From contig JAJGOT010000034.1 in assembly GCA_022457155.1 (NCBI GenBank), positions 1,907,501 through 1,971,500 on the forward strand: a stretch of 64,000 nucleotides of DNA, written 5' to 3'. The translations under genes were made by a program, and so were the position numbers. This stretch comes from Cladopsammia gracilis. Lineage: Eukaryota > Cnidaria > Anthozoa > Scleractinia > Dendrophylliidae. The notes under the pieces were generated by a model. That model was not told where the DNA came from. It searched no databases and was given only the letters and a program-made list of their open reading frames with translations. Positions within the stretch are counted from its first letter, which is position 1, and every line of letters begins with the position of its first letter. Below are positions 11,216 to 23,068 of the stretch, in pieces.

Positions 11216-11992
11216 CTTGGCTAAATACAGGAATAGATCCCGCTATCAGCTTAGCATCCTCTCCTGGCTTGACCCTAGCTCTATTTTTTAAATATTGCGT
11301 GACGATAGACCAGTAAATGGTTCACTTATTTAAATCGCTTTTTTGTCTGTCACATTGGCCGAATTCATATTAGAGACGGAAAACCGTCTTGGACGGGAAA
11401 CTCGTCTGCAGACGGAAATCTCGTCTGATATGAATCCGGTGAAGGACGAGTTTCCCGTCTCAAATTTATCCGTCTATTTTTCCGTCTAAACCGACGGCAA
11501 AATAAGACGGGAAACTCATCTTAGACGGAAAACTGTCTTTAATTCATATTAGACGCGAAAATCACGACGACGTTTTTGCGCTATGCGCTTGCATGCACTA
11601 GGAAAAGACTGGAACTAGAAAGACAGCAACTGTTTCTGGGTTAAAAAAAAGGCGACCAAGAAAAAGGTCAGTGAGAAGTAGTCTCATAAAGACGATTTAC
11701 CGTCCTTACATTCATATCAGACGGTATTCTCTCTGACAGAATTCCGTCTGTGGCGAGTTTCCCGTCTTCTAATATGAATTCGGCCAATATTGACAAACGT
11801 TTTTACTTTGGTACTCGGAATTTTTGTGAGTCTTTTGTTTTGCTATCGCCAGCAAAAAAACCTCTTCTGTTTCCCAGACAGGCATCCACGCATAAATCAT
11901 CCACGCGCGGCTTTCAAGCCTGGTATGCAAAATATTCCCATCGTTCTCGACTTTCAACGGAAGTCGGATCGATTCCTGTATTTAGCCAAGTG
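11216..11992. repeat. Inverted repeat pair around the GACGG MITE
   Basis: CTTGGCTAAATACAGGAATA (11216-11235) is the near reverse complement of ATTCCTGTATTTAGCCAAG (11972-11990). Further copies of GGATCGATTCCTGTATTTAG lie at 12394 and, diverged, at 11181. This suggests an older element interrupted by the 11354-11788 MITE. Confidence 0.5.
11354..11788. mobile_element. MITE built from GACGG/CCGTC motifs (about 435 bp)
   Basis: Termini ATTGGCCGAATTCATATTAG and the reverse complement CTAATATGAATTCGGCCAAT. The interior is packed with GACGGGAAACTC, GACGGAAAA and CCGTC in both orientations. A further terminal-like CATATTAGACG recurs at about 11545. No coding capacity. Confidence 0.8.
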
Positions 11993-12545
11993 ACAGCTTT
12001 GCAGCTAAAGACAGGAATCGATCTCATTGCTGAATTTATTGACGTGTGTGGATCGATTCCTCCTTCTATCGTTCAATCGAAGCGTGTCAAGCGTGGCTAT
12101 GAAAGGAATTACTACAACTTAACTCCAGCTATATATAGCTATCGTTTAGGGTCTGTTGGTTTACTTGCTTTAAATGTTCAATTCTTTTTCTGCGCTTGGC
12201 GGTTTAACAATCGATCAATTAAACCGTATAAACGAGCATACTCAGCTAATAGTCTTTAGGGCAAGGAGGGAAATAGAATAGTTTCGCTCTAAACCGTGGC
12301 TGATCATATTAATTCATTTGTACCGATGAGAGCTGAGCCCGCAAAGGAGGCGCTGAGAGGGTTTCCTTCCATTGTTCTCTCGTCCAATGAAAAGTCGGAT
12401 CGATTCCTGTATTTAGCCGCAAGTCTAACTAGTTTACAATTACGCTTAAGCTTATTATTAATTAATAAGCGACTTTGTTTACAAACAGATTTGCAAAAGT
12501 CCGCGACTCTGGGCGCTGAAAAAAAAAAATATATCACAGGGCGTA

Positions 12546-13392
12546 ACATGTCGATCTAAATCGATCATCGAAAACGTAGTCGATGAGTCGATAGTACTCG
12601 ATGTTTGTCGATAATTGTCAATCGACAGGTTTAATTTGCCGATAATTTATAAAAGTCTATAATCACAAGATTTTCATGGCTACGAAATTAACCAAACTAA
12701 CAAGACTTTTTAATAGCTCGAACGACTTTTCAGGTTGAAGTATAAACCGCTCTGGAGTAAATCTTTACGGCAATAAACTTACATAAAAAAAAACTGAGCG
12801 ACCAAGTGGATTGTTATTCAATGTACTGTAGAATCGAATAATTACCTTGAGAAATGATAAACCAAGATAAACAGTGATTCATTCAGGGCTTGATGGACCC
12901 CAAAAAGCCGTTAAATTCTGTTAAAGTTGATAAACGCTGGAGTTTAATCAGGTTTAATGAGAACAGGACAGATTCAGTGTGACACAGCATGACAGAAGGC
13001 GGCGATCAAGAAGTAGCATGAAAATGAGATGCATAAATCACTGATAAGACGTAAAATGATTTGACATGAAAATGAATCACTTTTACTGGAAGAAAAGAGT
13101 AGTTTCTGATTTCAGCTTGTGTTTGTTTGAGCTTCCAATTACAGTGTAAAATCGGTAAAATAAAGTCTTTGACATAGCCGATCCTCGTTTATCCGCGTTC
13201 GCCAACTTTGTGTTTTATATTTCGATACTTGTTGATCGAAATCGATTAAAATCGAACTGTAAAAAAAAAACCAATAATCACAAGAAATCGTGTGATCGAC
13301 TTTTATCAAATTCCAGTATTTGTCGATTGATTAGTATTGAATTCAATCTACAAGGATCGATTTTTATAGACTATTGAAATTATTGACATGCT
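12546..13392. repeat. ATCGAT-rich element with diverged inverted ends
   Basis: Both ends (about 12546-12680 and 13220-13392) are rich in TCGAT. They share, in opposite orientation, ACATGTC, TCTATAATCACAAG-like and AAAGTC...TATAAAA words. No coding frame; boundaries are approximate. Confidence 0.4.
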
Positions 13393-14439
13393 CTGATATC
13401 AGCTTGATAGTAGCTTTTGTGGTAATTTTCAAAGTGAACACGTAATTTATGCTATTTAAGCTTGCTTTCGACAGTTGAACTTATAAGAGGTTTTAAATAT
13501 GACGTGTACATGTAGCTAGAAAGATGTTTTGTTGCCTTTAGTTTCAATTCACCTGTTTCACTGTATTTCAAGCCCAAAGATGTACAATAGATCTTTGACA
13601 GTGGAAATTAGAGGTGGAAGTAAAACCAAAACCTAAAAGTCTGCATCTTGCATCATGCTCTAGAATTAAATTTGTTATCAACTACAGTTGTATTGCCATT
13701 TTGAAGTTTTGTTTACATGTATTTTTGTTCTCCTAAGGTAATCAGACTTTCAAAAACTACAGTCACATGTACATATTTTGGTTTACATTTCAAAGAAGGA
13801 ACAAGTCGGATAAAGGTAATGGATCCGTCAATTCCAAGCCTGCCCATAACCCCCCCCCCCCCCCCAAATGGCTCCGTCAATTCCAAACCCGCTCATCCCC
13901 CCCCCCCCCCCCCCCCGCTTCCACTGGGTATTTGTCGGACATTTGTCTCCTTTTTTTAAATAATGTTGCAAATGCCCCACGGTGAGGTCAGCTTATACAT
14001 GTACATACAAATCCCCATGGCAGGGCTTCTGAAAGTGTGCAAATGCCCAGGGATAAGATCAAAATTTATTTTAATAATTAATTGTTTTAATTATTAATTA
14101 ATTATTAACTAGTAATTTCAATGTGAAAGTGAGTGCTGGCGAAGGGGGATAAAACAGCGGGAAGTGAATTGAACATTGGACAGCTCCGGTAAATTTTTTC
14201 AACTTTTTAAGGGAAGGGGTTTAAAGGGTGAGTAGAGTAGGCTTTCCCTGGATGAGTTGTAAAAATTACTACAGCAAGTGGTGTTTTTGAAAATTGCCCA
14301 ACCACAGCCTTACTGACTTGTATTACCCACACTGCTAAACTAACTATGGCCTATGGGCTGCTTATAAAAAAACCCATTACCAAGAACTTATTGTTCAAGT
14401 TACAGATATTTTAAAGATACAGTAATATTGACATTGAAG

Positions 14440-15623
14440 AGAAATAACTTTTACAAAGGACAATTCAAGAGGGTTTTGTCTCAAGCTAATTGAAGATTTT
14501 CATAATGTGCTCTATTAACGGATCGCTCTCAAAAAGTTGTCTTTTAAGTTGTGGTGTTCCCCAGGGGACGATCCTAGGACCACTACTATTTCTGTTATAT
14601 ATTAACGATCTTCCAAATTGTCTCTTAAACTGCGAGCCGAGGATGTATGCTGACGATACCCACCTTACTTACGCAAGTAATAATGCAGACGACATTCAAT
14701 TATATCTAAACCAAGATTTAGAAAACGTTTACAATTGGCTGAAAGCAAACAAACTCACTCTAAATATGACTAAAACTGAATTTATGCTTATCGGATCTAG
14801 ACAGAGGCTAAGTACTCTCACGGATTCCCCAGCACTTGCAATTAAAGATCTTCAAGTTAACCGGGTCACTACCACAAAATCACTTGGGGTGACCATTGAT
14901 GACAAACTTGGCTGGAGTGACCACATCGAGAAAGTCACAAAGAAAGTCGCTTCTGGTATTGGGGCCATGAAACGAATTAAGTACCTCGTTCCTCAAGCGA
15001 CCTTAGGTACTTAATTTATCAAGCATTGATACAGCCACACTTCGACTACTGCAACATTGTTTGGGGAAACTGTGGGATAACTCTGCAGAATAAACTACAA
15101 AAGCTACAAAACAGAGCAGCTCGTGTTTTGACCTATTCAAACTATGACGTAGATGCTGGTAATCTATTAGAAACTCCTAGGATGGAAAAAATTAATCTTG
15201 CCTGCCAGCAACAAATTCAAAGAGCTACGATGGTTTATAGGTCTCTACACGGGTTGGCTCCAAACTATCTAAGTTCTAAATTTGAGAAGCGAGAAATTAG
15301 TTACAACCTAAGGGACTCTGAGGATAAACTTAATGTTCCATTGCCGCGCACAAACTATTATAAAAATAGTTTCAGTTATAGTGGCGCCATGCTCTGGAAC
15401 AGCCTTTCTCATAATGTAAGGAAAGCTGAGTCCCTTGGGCAATTTAAACGACTTCTCAAAGAGGAACTATAAGGCACGGCATTCGTGGAAAGCAGCTTTT
15501 TATTATTTAATTAGATTCTTCATATATAGATATTTTTTAATATTAGTTTATTGCTTTGTGTTAAGTATTAGCTGACGAATTTTTACCGTGTTTAAATAAA
15601 GATTATTTATCTATCTATCTATA
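14440..15623 (+). pseudogene. 5'-truncated, frameshifted LINE reverse transcriptase (CR1/L2/Jockey-like)
   Basis: 14490-15014 encodes RT motifs in order: GVPQGTILGPLLFLLYINDL (palm), MYADDTHLTY (catalytic YADD) and NKLTLNMTKTEFMLIG, then TKSLGVTIDDKLGW. The frame breaks at CTTAGGTACTTAATT (about 15002). The next frame (15026-15472) continues with IQPHFDYCNIVWGNC and the C-terminal region ending in FKRLLKEEL. A single-base deletion explains the shift. The 3' end runs into a TTATCTATCTATCTAT microsatellite tail at about 15605. The endonuclease and N-terminal RT are missing, which is usual for 5'-truncated copies. It cannot make active enzyme. Confidence 0.9.
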
Positions 15624-15740
15624 ATAGCTTTCTTAAAAAACAAAACAAAAGTACATTGCTTTGCTAAGTATCTATACTTACGGCTGTTTGTTTACATTTT
15701 TTAATAATTCATTGTTCAAGTTAGAGTTATACCTAAAAAC

Positions 15741-16262
15741 ATGACTCTACGGTCGAATCAGCCGGCCCAGCCGGCACAGATTTTGAATTATTTGCCTCCA
15801 CGGGCGAAGAACTCGTCTGAATGTGCAAAGAGTCGTTGGATTTCAAAGTGAAACAATCATCTGATTTCACAGAATAGTTCGCTTCGACGAGCGATTAACA
15901 TTTTTTCAATTCTTTCGCCTCAATGGGCAAAGAGCATGACTCAACGGTCGAATTATCCGCCACAAACGGCACAGATTTTGAATTATTTGCCTCAACGGGC
16001 GAAGAACTCGTGTGAAAGTGCAACGAGTCGTTTGATTTTACAGTTTAGTGGTTCGCTTCCACGAGCGATGGACATTTTGAATTGCTTATAGCAAGCAATC
16101 GTTCGTGACCATGATGAATAATTTCACAAGCAAATGAAGACGTTTAGCAAACATTTAGAAAATACGTACCTACTAAGCAAGCAATCATTCGTGACCATAA
16201 TGAATAATTAATTTCACAAGCAAATGAAGACATTAATTTTAGCAAACATTTAGAAAATATGT
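15741..16262. repeat. Two adjacent two-copy tandem repeats (about 195 bp and about 85 bp)
   Basis: ATGACTCTACGGTCGAAT with ACAGATTTTGAATTATTTGC recurs at 15741 and 15936. AGCAAGCAATCRTTCGTGAC with TTTAGCAAACATTTAGAAAA recurs at about 16090 and 16175. They are non-coding and inside the C/G-ended region. Confidence 0.75.
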
Positions 16263-17118
16263 ACCACCTCGAAAGCGAAAGCATCTGACAGCGTGTCAGA
16301 TTCTCACGTGGATTGTCGATTTAGACAGTTGTCGTGTTCATTGTCACGGTTGATTGATTGCGTTGCGAAGTAAAATGACAGATGTTGCTAGGCGACAGTG
16401 ACAAAGCCACTGCGCATGCACCCCATCTTACATCCGACAAAATTTTGGATTTTTCCCCTATTGCCAAGAATAGTGTGCTGCCTCGCTAACGCTCGCCAGC
16501 AATTATTTTAATAATTAATTATTTTATAATAATTAATTATGGCAGCAATAATTGTTCACAAATAAATGGATCTTTATTCATGCTAGAAATTCTTTCATTT
16601 TCCTCAGTATCACTTACATCCGTTCCCTCATTTGTTCTAAATATTTGTGTTTAATTTATTGTTCCCGCAAAACGTTTGACTCTGAGATAGCCCTCTAAAA
16701 TTCCTGATCGAATTGACAGTTTACCTTGATATTATCTTCTGTGGCACTTGAAAGGTATTAGACACTAGCCTGCCTGTCATGAAAATTGTGTGAAAGCCCA
16801 AAATGTGACTGTGTTTACTCTGTTGCTTGCTGTCCGGTTCTCTTGAAAAGTGTGGGACCCAAACAATGTTTATCAACTCAGTTTTTGTATTTTTGAGGGC
16901 AATCAAGAAATTTAAAATAAAAAACTAAGCATTGTACGAGTCAACTTTTAAAATCTGAAAGATAAGGTTGTTTTGACAATGCCCCACCCCCAGGCTGACC
17001 TGTTTTGGTAAATGCCCCACCCTTGGGAAGGAAAAGCTATAACATGCCTGACAAATGCCCGGGGTGGGGGGGGGGGGGGGGGGGGGGGGATGAGTGGGCT
17101 TGGAATTGATGGAGCCAT

Positions 17119-18574
17119 AATCTGTTCTTCAATTTATTAATTTAATAATGCCCAATCTTGCAGCATGTGTTATAACTCAGAGTTCTTTCTACAATATTTT
17201 TAGAAGCAGCTGGTAGAAATACTTAGATTTCTAAAGAGACACAAATGAATGTAATTATAAGGAACGTGAGTTTAATGTTCATGTAGTACATGTAGAGTGT
17301 ACATGTGAGCGGATGTTATATAACTTGTTACATGTGAGTTGGTATGATTTGGTGCATACCTACATGTATGTCATGCAAAACTGTTTAAAATATTTTAAAA
17401 TCTTTTTGTTCTTCAATTCTTGGACTTCAAACTTAGTATGGAAAATTATAACCAATCTGTGGATTTCAGATAGATTTGTAGCATTTACGGAAATGTCATT
17501 GTATTGCTGTCATTGCTTGCTTACTCGGCTCATCCAGCTGTCTCATTTCACACAATGGATATTTCTGTCATCCTAAGATGTGTTAATTATCACAGTGACG
17601 CTGCTAAATTACAAAACATCAAGAACAACTAAAATTATCCTTATGCTGATTCATATTCATGAGATGCATGGCTCTCAGAGCCCTTTCATTGCACTGTGCA
17701 TTAGGGGATTCCCTCTGTCCTCCCATGTAATATCAATAGTATTAGAGCTGTGACAATGAAACTTGGATGGTTTAATTAAACAAGAAGCTGTACACAGCTT
17801 GAACTTGTGGTGTCTTTAACCCATTGATTCCCAAATGTTTTGAGTGCTAAAAAGTAAGACTACATTCAGTAGCTGACACTGGAAACCACCATTGCTAACT
17901 GAAATGCAAAGTTATATAAAACAGAAAACGTGCTGGAACAAAATTCCCATGTGGCAATAAGCGGTGAACACAATATCAAACAGTCCTATTCATCCACGAA
18001 TACCCCGCATTGTCTTGAAAACTTGTATGCTGTTATTCTTCTTTCTGCTTCTCAAGTTAACACACATGAGGCCACAAGATCACAAGGCTTCAATTGTCAA
18101 TTAATCAGATCAGTGAGACAAAAATATGCATGCACAAAGCCAAATTTATAACTTCTTCCTCAGGTATGCCATGAGTAATAAAGATTTAATATAGGTCAAG
18201 ATAAGGTTAAGATAGGTTTATTTATTTATTTATTTATTTATTTATTAGACTTTGCCTTCAAATAAACTAATAACAAAGAAAATGATAAAAAAACAAAGAA
18301 AACAACTACTGGGTTATGGCAGGGTGACCACAACAGCTGCCGCCAATTACTGTGGGCCCTGGGGAGTTCTTTTGGTTCTATTTTCCTTCTTTTTTCCTGT
18401 GAAAGTATGGGGTCATGCTAATAGTAGCCAGGGGAAATCCCTGGTGCCCGGCCCTTAGTGACAGTTCTGAATTAGGTACATGTATACCAGCAGTTAATCC
18501 TTTTTTTATTTCTGAAAAAATTATCAATCAATTCAAGATGCTTACTTCCTATATTAATCATTTGTTTCTCCCAG
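17119..18574. other. Unassigned sequence
   Basis: Includes a (TTTA)n microsatellite at about 18218-18246. No splice-supported exon or recognisable protein. Confidence 0.4.
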
Positions 18575-19004
18575 GAAACATCACATACTCTACATGTACT
18601 GCCATGGATTATGGACATAAAAGTCTACACCACATTGTAAACCCATTGCAAATGTGCGATCTTTCTAAGGTATGTTAATTTAAAATTGTTAATACTGTAT
18701 ATTAGTTTCCATGTAAATAAGAATAATTGGTTGTGGGTTTATATTACATGCATGTTTATAGTATGTTTTCATCGTAAATACTGTAAATGCATATTGTACG
18801 ACTGCTCCAGCACAGTGTTAAGAATATTACTATTGTTAAGTTGTACTGTACTGTGCCTATTATATGGACTACACATGCTCAGAACATAACTTGCAAGAAA
18901 TTGTCTCTTTCATTGCATATTGACAGTAATTGCATTGCCAATTTCATTCAGCCAAAACGTTTTGATCCATCAGTTCTTAGGAAGATGGTTCTTAATGAAG
19001 AAAA
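18575..19004 (+). CDS. Two candidate exons of an unidentified gene
   Basis: Exon a (18575-18669) follows TTTGTTTCTCCCAG and ends AAG|GTATGT. Its open frame reads NITYSTCTAMDYGHKSLH and on to CDLSK. Exon b (18952-19004) follows CAATTTCATTCAG and ends GAAAA|GTAAGA, reading PKRFDPSVLRKMVLNEE. Exon a ends in phase 0 and exon b opens in phase 0, so they join in frame. No family recognised. The case rests on splice signals and phase alone, and neighbouring exons were not found. Confidence 0.35.
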
Positions 19005-19595
19005 GTAAGAAAACTGAATACAATGTATTTAGAATACATGTATTTATGGCCCGGGGGGGCCATAAATACATGTAATAACATTGATTCCTCTGTGTCATTA
19101 CTGACATAACTATTACTCATGGCATAAAATTGTCGTAGGCTACAGCTGTGATGAAACCCACTCTAATGGCTTTATCTCTTTAAAGCAAATTATAATTAGG
19201 ATATACATGTATAGAGGCTTTGCACCACCGCATGACAGCAGCCACGTTGGATGGCAATATAAAAGAACTTGTTTCCCCCATGATTAGTATTGGGATTCTT
19301 TTTAATGTACAATAATTTTATTGTTCCAGCTATCCAACATGGAGGCTTTCACGTGACTCTCTATTCCAGTTAGGATTTAAACTCATGTAAACTCATAAAT
19401 TAAACTCATATATTAATGCAAAGAAAAGTAAAAACCAACAATGGCAATGGAATAACTAGTTGTCTTTTGATTTCCACAATTGAAGGCCTGAAAATGAAAG
19501 TGACCAAAGTGACTATTTAAAAGCTATGCTTTCACATTCTTTTAAACAACTGAAAATCATTGGTACAATTTATTTTAGCTTACTTAGTACTGTTT

Positions 19596-20050
19596 TAAAG
19601 TGCCTATAAAGCCTGGCCAATTCCTTTTGAGTCTAGAAATACATTATATAATTAAACGTTTTATATATTTTTTTCTGAACGGAATCAATCTCTCTCTGAG
19701 AATTAGACAATTCAAATCTGAAAATGCAAATGATATGACATCAAAAGAGGAATCATTAAATATACGAATATGGATTTTATACAATTTTTTTATTTGCAAA
19801 ACAATTCCATGGCTAGAGTACAAGATATGGTGAACATTTTTTCTACTTTACAACTGAAATGCACTTGTTTCAGAACTTGAATCAAAATCATACAAATTCC
19901 TCTTTTGAGGTCATCTCATTTGCATTTTCAGATTTGAATTTCCTAATTCTCAGAGAGGAATTGATTTCATTCACAAATATTTATATAAAACGTTTAATTA
20001 TATGTATTTCTAGACTCAAAAGGAATTGGCCAGGCTTTATAGGCACTTTA
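19596..20050. mobile_element. Palindromic MITE (455 bp)
   Basis: Termini TAAAGTGCCTATAAAGCCTG and the reverse complement. The arms pair for about 200 bp, including CCAATTCCTTTTGAGTCTAG and GAATTAGACAATTCAAATCT. The 77- and 100-codon frames inside are reflections of the same arms. Ends lie in TTTAA / TTTAA, compatible with a TA or TTAA target. Confidence 0.85.
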
Positions 20051-20320
20051 ATGAAATTAGCAGTTGTATACATTTGTGGAATGCAAAAGCACTTTCAAAA
20101 AATCTCAGGTAGCAGATGCAAATATCTGGGAAAGTCTCCACTGAATCATGACATTTCTTGAGAAAAAATGCTGAACATTGATATTTAAGCTTAGAGGAGT
20201 CAAACAAAATTTTTCATAGAAGTTGAAATGAAGCTATCAAAGTTGCCATTTAGGTCGTCATCTTTTTAGGCCTTCATTATTAAGGTGTAGATTTTTTCAA
20301 GTGTGTTTTTTTTTTAATAA

Positions 20321-20778
20321 TCAAAGTTCTTCATCCTCTCCTTCATCCCCACCATCTTCCTCCTCTTCCTCTTCCTCCTCTTCCTCCTCTTCCTCTTCCT
20401 CCTCTGTGGCATCAACCACCCTATTGAAAGTGACCTTTCGCACTGACGGAAAGCACTCGTGTAACTTCCTAAAGAAGTTGTCTTTAACTTTCTTGATCCC
20501 TTTGTCATATACAGCTACAAGATTACTGGGGACAAACTTTGAAGTGGTCTTATCAACTTGGAATAACTTGGCATCTTCCCTCCCCTGCTCATAATCAAAA
20601 ACCCCTTCCCTGACACAAAACCACATTCCCTTTAACTGATCAGGAAAAGGACTCTGTTATGTGTGCTTGATCTGAGGGTGCACATCAAAAGCTTCCTTGC
20701 TTGCATAAAGTTGATGTATGTTTCCAATGAACTGAATGTTTGCCATGATGCGCTGGCATGTTTTTACAGAAGAATGAC
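20321..20778 (-). pseudogene. Exon 10 (last) with in-frame premature stop and poly-Glu tail
   Basis: Opens after TTTTAGTCCTGCGTAG at 20779. It reads GHSSVKTCQRIMANIQFIGN then QLYASKEAFDVHPQIKHT, hits TAA (20657-20659), and continues in the same frame as QSPFPDQLKGMWFCVREGVF to a Glu-run tail (16 Glu, then Asp/Gly/Glu) ending EDEEL. The single TAA inside an otherwise continuous frame looks like a nonsense mutation. An alternative is a 48-nt micro-intron (weak GTGCAC donor to CCTGATCAG) that would remove the stop and keep phase, but that is very short for an animal intron. Confidence 0.6.
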
Positions 20779-21123
20779 CTACGCAGGACTAAAAGTAATG
20801 AACCACCATTATTATTTCAGGTCAGTCTGCAATGAATGTTTGAGTGATTTTTGATGAACCAGGGCTAACAAGTAACTAATGGATAGTTCATACTACTATA
20901 TGTAGCATAATAATTGATTGGCCCCTAACTTTCATGTATAATTTCCTTACCCCTTCAATAGTGTTTTTTAATGCTAATAACCCTAACTTTCCCAAGAAAA
21001 TAAATGTGAACATAAATTGTCCACAGAACTAAGAGTCCAATATTTTTTAAACTCCAAGCTGATACAGTATACTGCAGTTCCAAGAGTTTAATAAATACTA
21101 AGCAATAAAAATGTTATGCTTAC

Positions 21124-22716
21124 CAGATGCATATTGCTTTAGAGGGCGCACAATGAAAGTTTCGATATATTCATCTAAATCAACGTCTGCTCCATCCTTC
21201 CCAGATAGATTCACAGTACAATTTTTTTTCATCATTTCTCTGAAGGCTAAAGGCCACGCTGCTGTGAAGTTCACAACATGGACAAGAGCTTCCGTCCAAT
21301 TATTCCTGAACTTCAGTTGAGCAAATATAGCAAGTAGTATGACCCAGACAGTTTCCCTTGCAAGTCCACTGCCATACTTTGTTGCGTCGTTGTATAGCTG
21401 CAATAAGGGACCATAGAGGGAGAACATTTCAACATGGTGAGCAAAATTGGCATCATCAGACCATTCCTTCAGAAACAACTCAAAGGCTTCAAGCAGTGCT
21501 TCATCATGGCTTCCATGTCTTTGAAGGCACTTCCTTAATGACTCTTTACTTGGAAAATATGTAGACTCTTTGAATGCTTGAGCAGCAGCCATACCATATG
21601 ATATTGAAGCATCTCTAACTGCTTCTTTGATATGTGCTAAATTTTGTTCTTGAATTTTTTTCTTTCTGAACGCATCATTAGTCAGTTTTTTGCGACTTAA
21701 AATGTTCTGGATAAGATGGTGGAACCCCCCTGATGCTTGAGCCTTAAATGCTGCTTCACAGAGATGGCCTTTTGTGTGCAAATCACCTGGAATCTCTGCT
21801 ATCCAACCAAAAGCAGACTGGTCCTTCTGCTTTACACTTCTGTTGTTCTTGCAAGTCCCTTGATCACCAACAACAGCAGTAGGGAATCCAGCAAATTGTG
21901 ATCTTTCATATTCGAACTTTTGGCCTTCTTCTGAGCTTGGGTTTTGCACATCACTCATCAACTCCTCACAATCACCTCCACTCACTAAGTCAAAAAGAAG
22001 TCCTTCCATCATTTCTTTTTCTCTTACTTTACTGTCAAACAAAGATACAATATCATCCAGCCTCATTTCACTAGCCATTTCATATGGACTTGGAAGTGAC
22101 GAGAAGGAGAGCCCATCCATAAGTGCACAACCATCCACCAGAACTTTACACATTTCAGTACTTTTGGCCAATACTGCTGGGTGAAGTGGGATTAAACCAC
22201 AACCTTCTTTTGTATTTGGATTGACTCCAGCAGCAAGTAACACTCTGACCATGGTGATGTTGCCAGATTCAACAGCAAAGTGCAAGATAGTCCTGTTGAG
22301 GTGGTCTCTTTTCTCATCCCACCATCTATCTGTTGACATCTGACTGATAAGTTTGTCAATGGCTATCTCTGAATTCGATGAGTGGATAGCATTCCATATC
22401 ATGTTTGTTAGCTTGTTGCATGTCCTCTTAAAAGCACCATCTTTCTTCTGAAAATACTTGGCTTTTACATGCGCAGCAGAGCTCCCAGATGATGTTGAAC
22501 TTTCATCCTGTACTTCTTCAGTTTTGTCCTCATCTTCCCCACTATCATCCTCATCATTTTCAATGGATTTAAGATGTTTTGATGCATCACCCAACTGCTC
22601 CTCAAGAAGAGCCATCTCTTCTCTGTGTAGATACATTATTGTCAAGAACTCATAGTGTTTCCTAGCCCCCTTCATGTCACATGTACAGTCCTTTTCATCA
22701 AACTCCAACATTTCTT
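21124..22716 (-). CDS. Exon 9: acidic linker, ankyrin repeats, DUF6589-like C-terminal region
   Basis: The largest exon (1,593 bp). After a helical start (EEMLEFDEKDCTCDMKG) comes an acidic/Ser linker (DEDDSGEDEDK). Then at least two ankyrin repeats (about 22310-22100): RTILHFAVESGNITMVRVLL then GLIPLHPAVLAKSTEMCKVL. The C-terminal half reads HHVEMFSLYGPLLQLYNDAT, then LARETVWVILLAIFAQLKFR, then MKKNCTVNLSGKDGADVDLD, the part I match to DUF6589. The donor is TCTG|GTAAGC. The acceptor at 22717 (AAAG) was chosen because it alone keeps phase with exon 8. The frame itself extends back to about 22744. Ankyrin repeats sitting within a DUF6589-type core are unusual. Confidence 0.7.
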
Positions 22717-22903
22717 CTTTATGATGACAGGGAATACTAAACACTTTTCCAAACTCTTCTCAAACTCATTAATAATTCATGACGAGAACACAAAGGAAAT
22801 CACTACCGTGAAGGAGGTTTTGAAATCGTTTCTTAATTTGCATAGATTTTGGCGATTTTATTCCTTCGTTTTCTCCGCATTTAACGATCAGTTTGAGAAG
22901 CTA

Positions 22904-23042
22904 TATCAAACACTCGAAACAGTGTTTCATCAGATTTCCAAACACCTTGAAGTGGTTTAAAAAAACTCGGCTGCGCCTCGTTTTTCCAATCCACTTCTCG
23001 GTGTTTGGAAATCTGATGAAACACTGTTCCTCGTGTTTGATA
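22904..23042. mobile_element. Hairpin MITE (139 bp) in intron 8, TA target
   Basis: Termini TATCAAACACTCGAAACAGT and the reverse complement GTTCCTCGTGTTTGATA. The arms are about 60 bp around an AAAAAAACTCGGCTGCGCC loop. TA dinucleotides flank both ends (22902-22903, 23043-23044), as for Tc1/mariner-type insertions. It sits 27 bp downstream of the exon 8 donor. Confidence 0.85.
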
Positions 23043-23068
23043 TATTACTTCAAAAATAGATGCAGTAC

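Larger units (their letters stand above)
13817..17118. mobile_element. Element bounded by inverted CCGTCAATTCCAA ends and long C/G homopolymers
   Basis: The left end has GGATCCGTCAATTCCAAGCC followed by poly-C, then the motif again (GGCTCCGTCAATTCCAAACC) and a second poly-C (about 13849-13866 and about 13897-13917). The right end is the mirror: poly-G (about 17067-17090) then GGGCTTGGAATTGATGGAGC. Inside both ends are CAAATGCCCC phrases. The body holds the LINE fragment and local repeats. The ends could be one element or two related elements in opposite orientation. Confidence 0.45.

Noticed and set aside
20301..20594. Plus-strand frame with a poly-Ser run
   Set aside because: It is the complement of the poly-Glu tail of exon 10 of the minus-strand gene.
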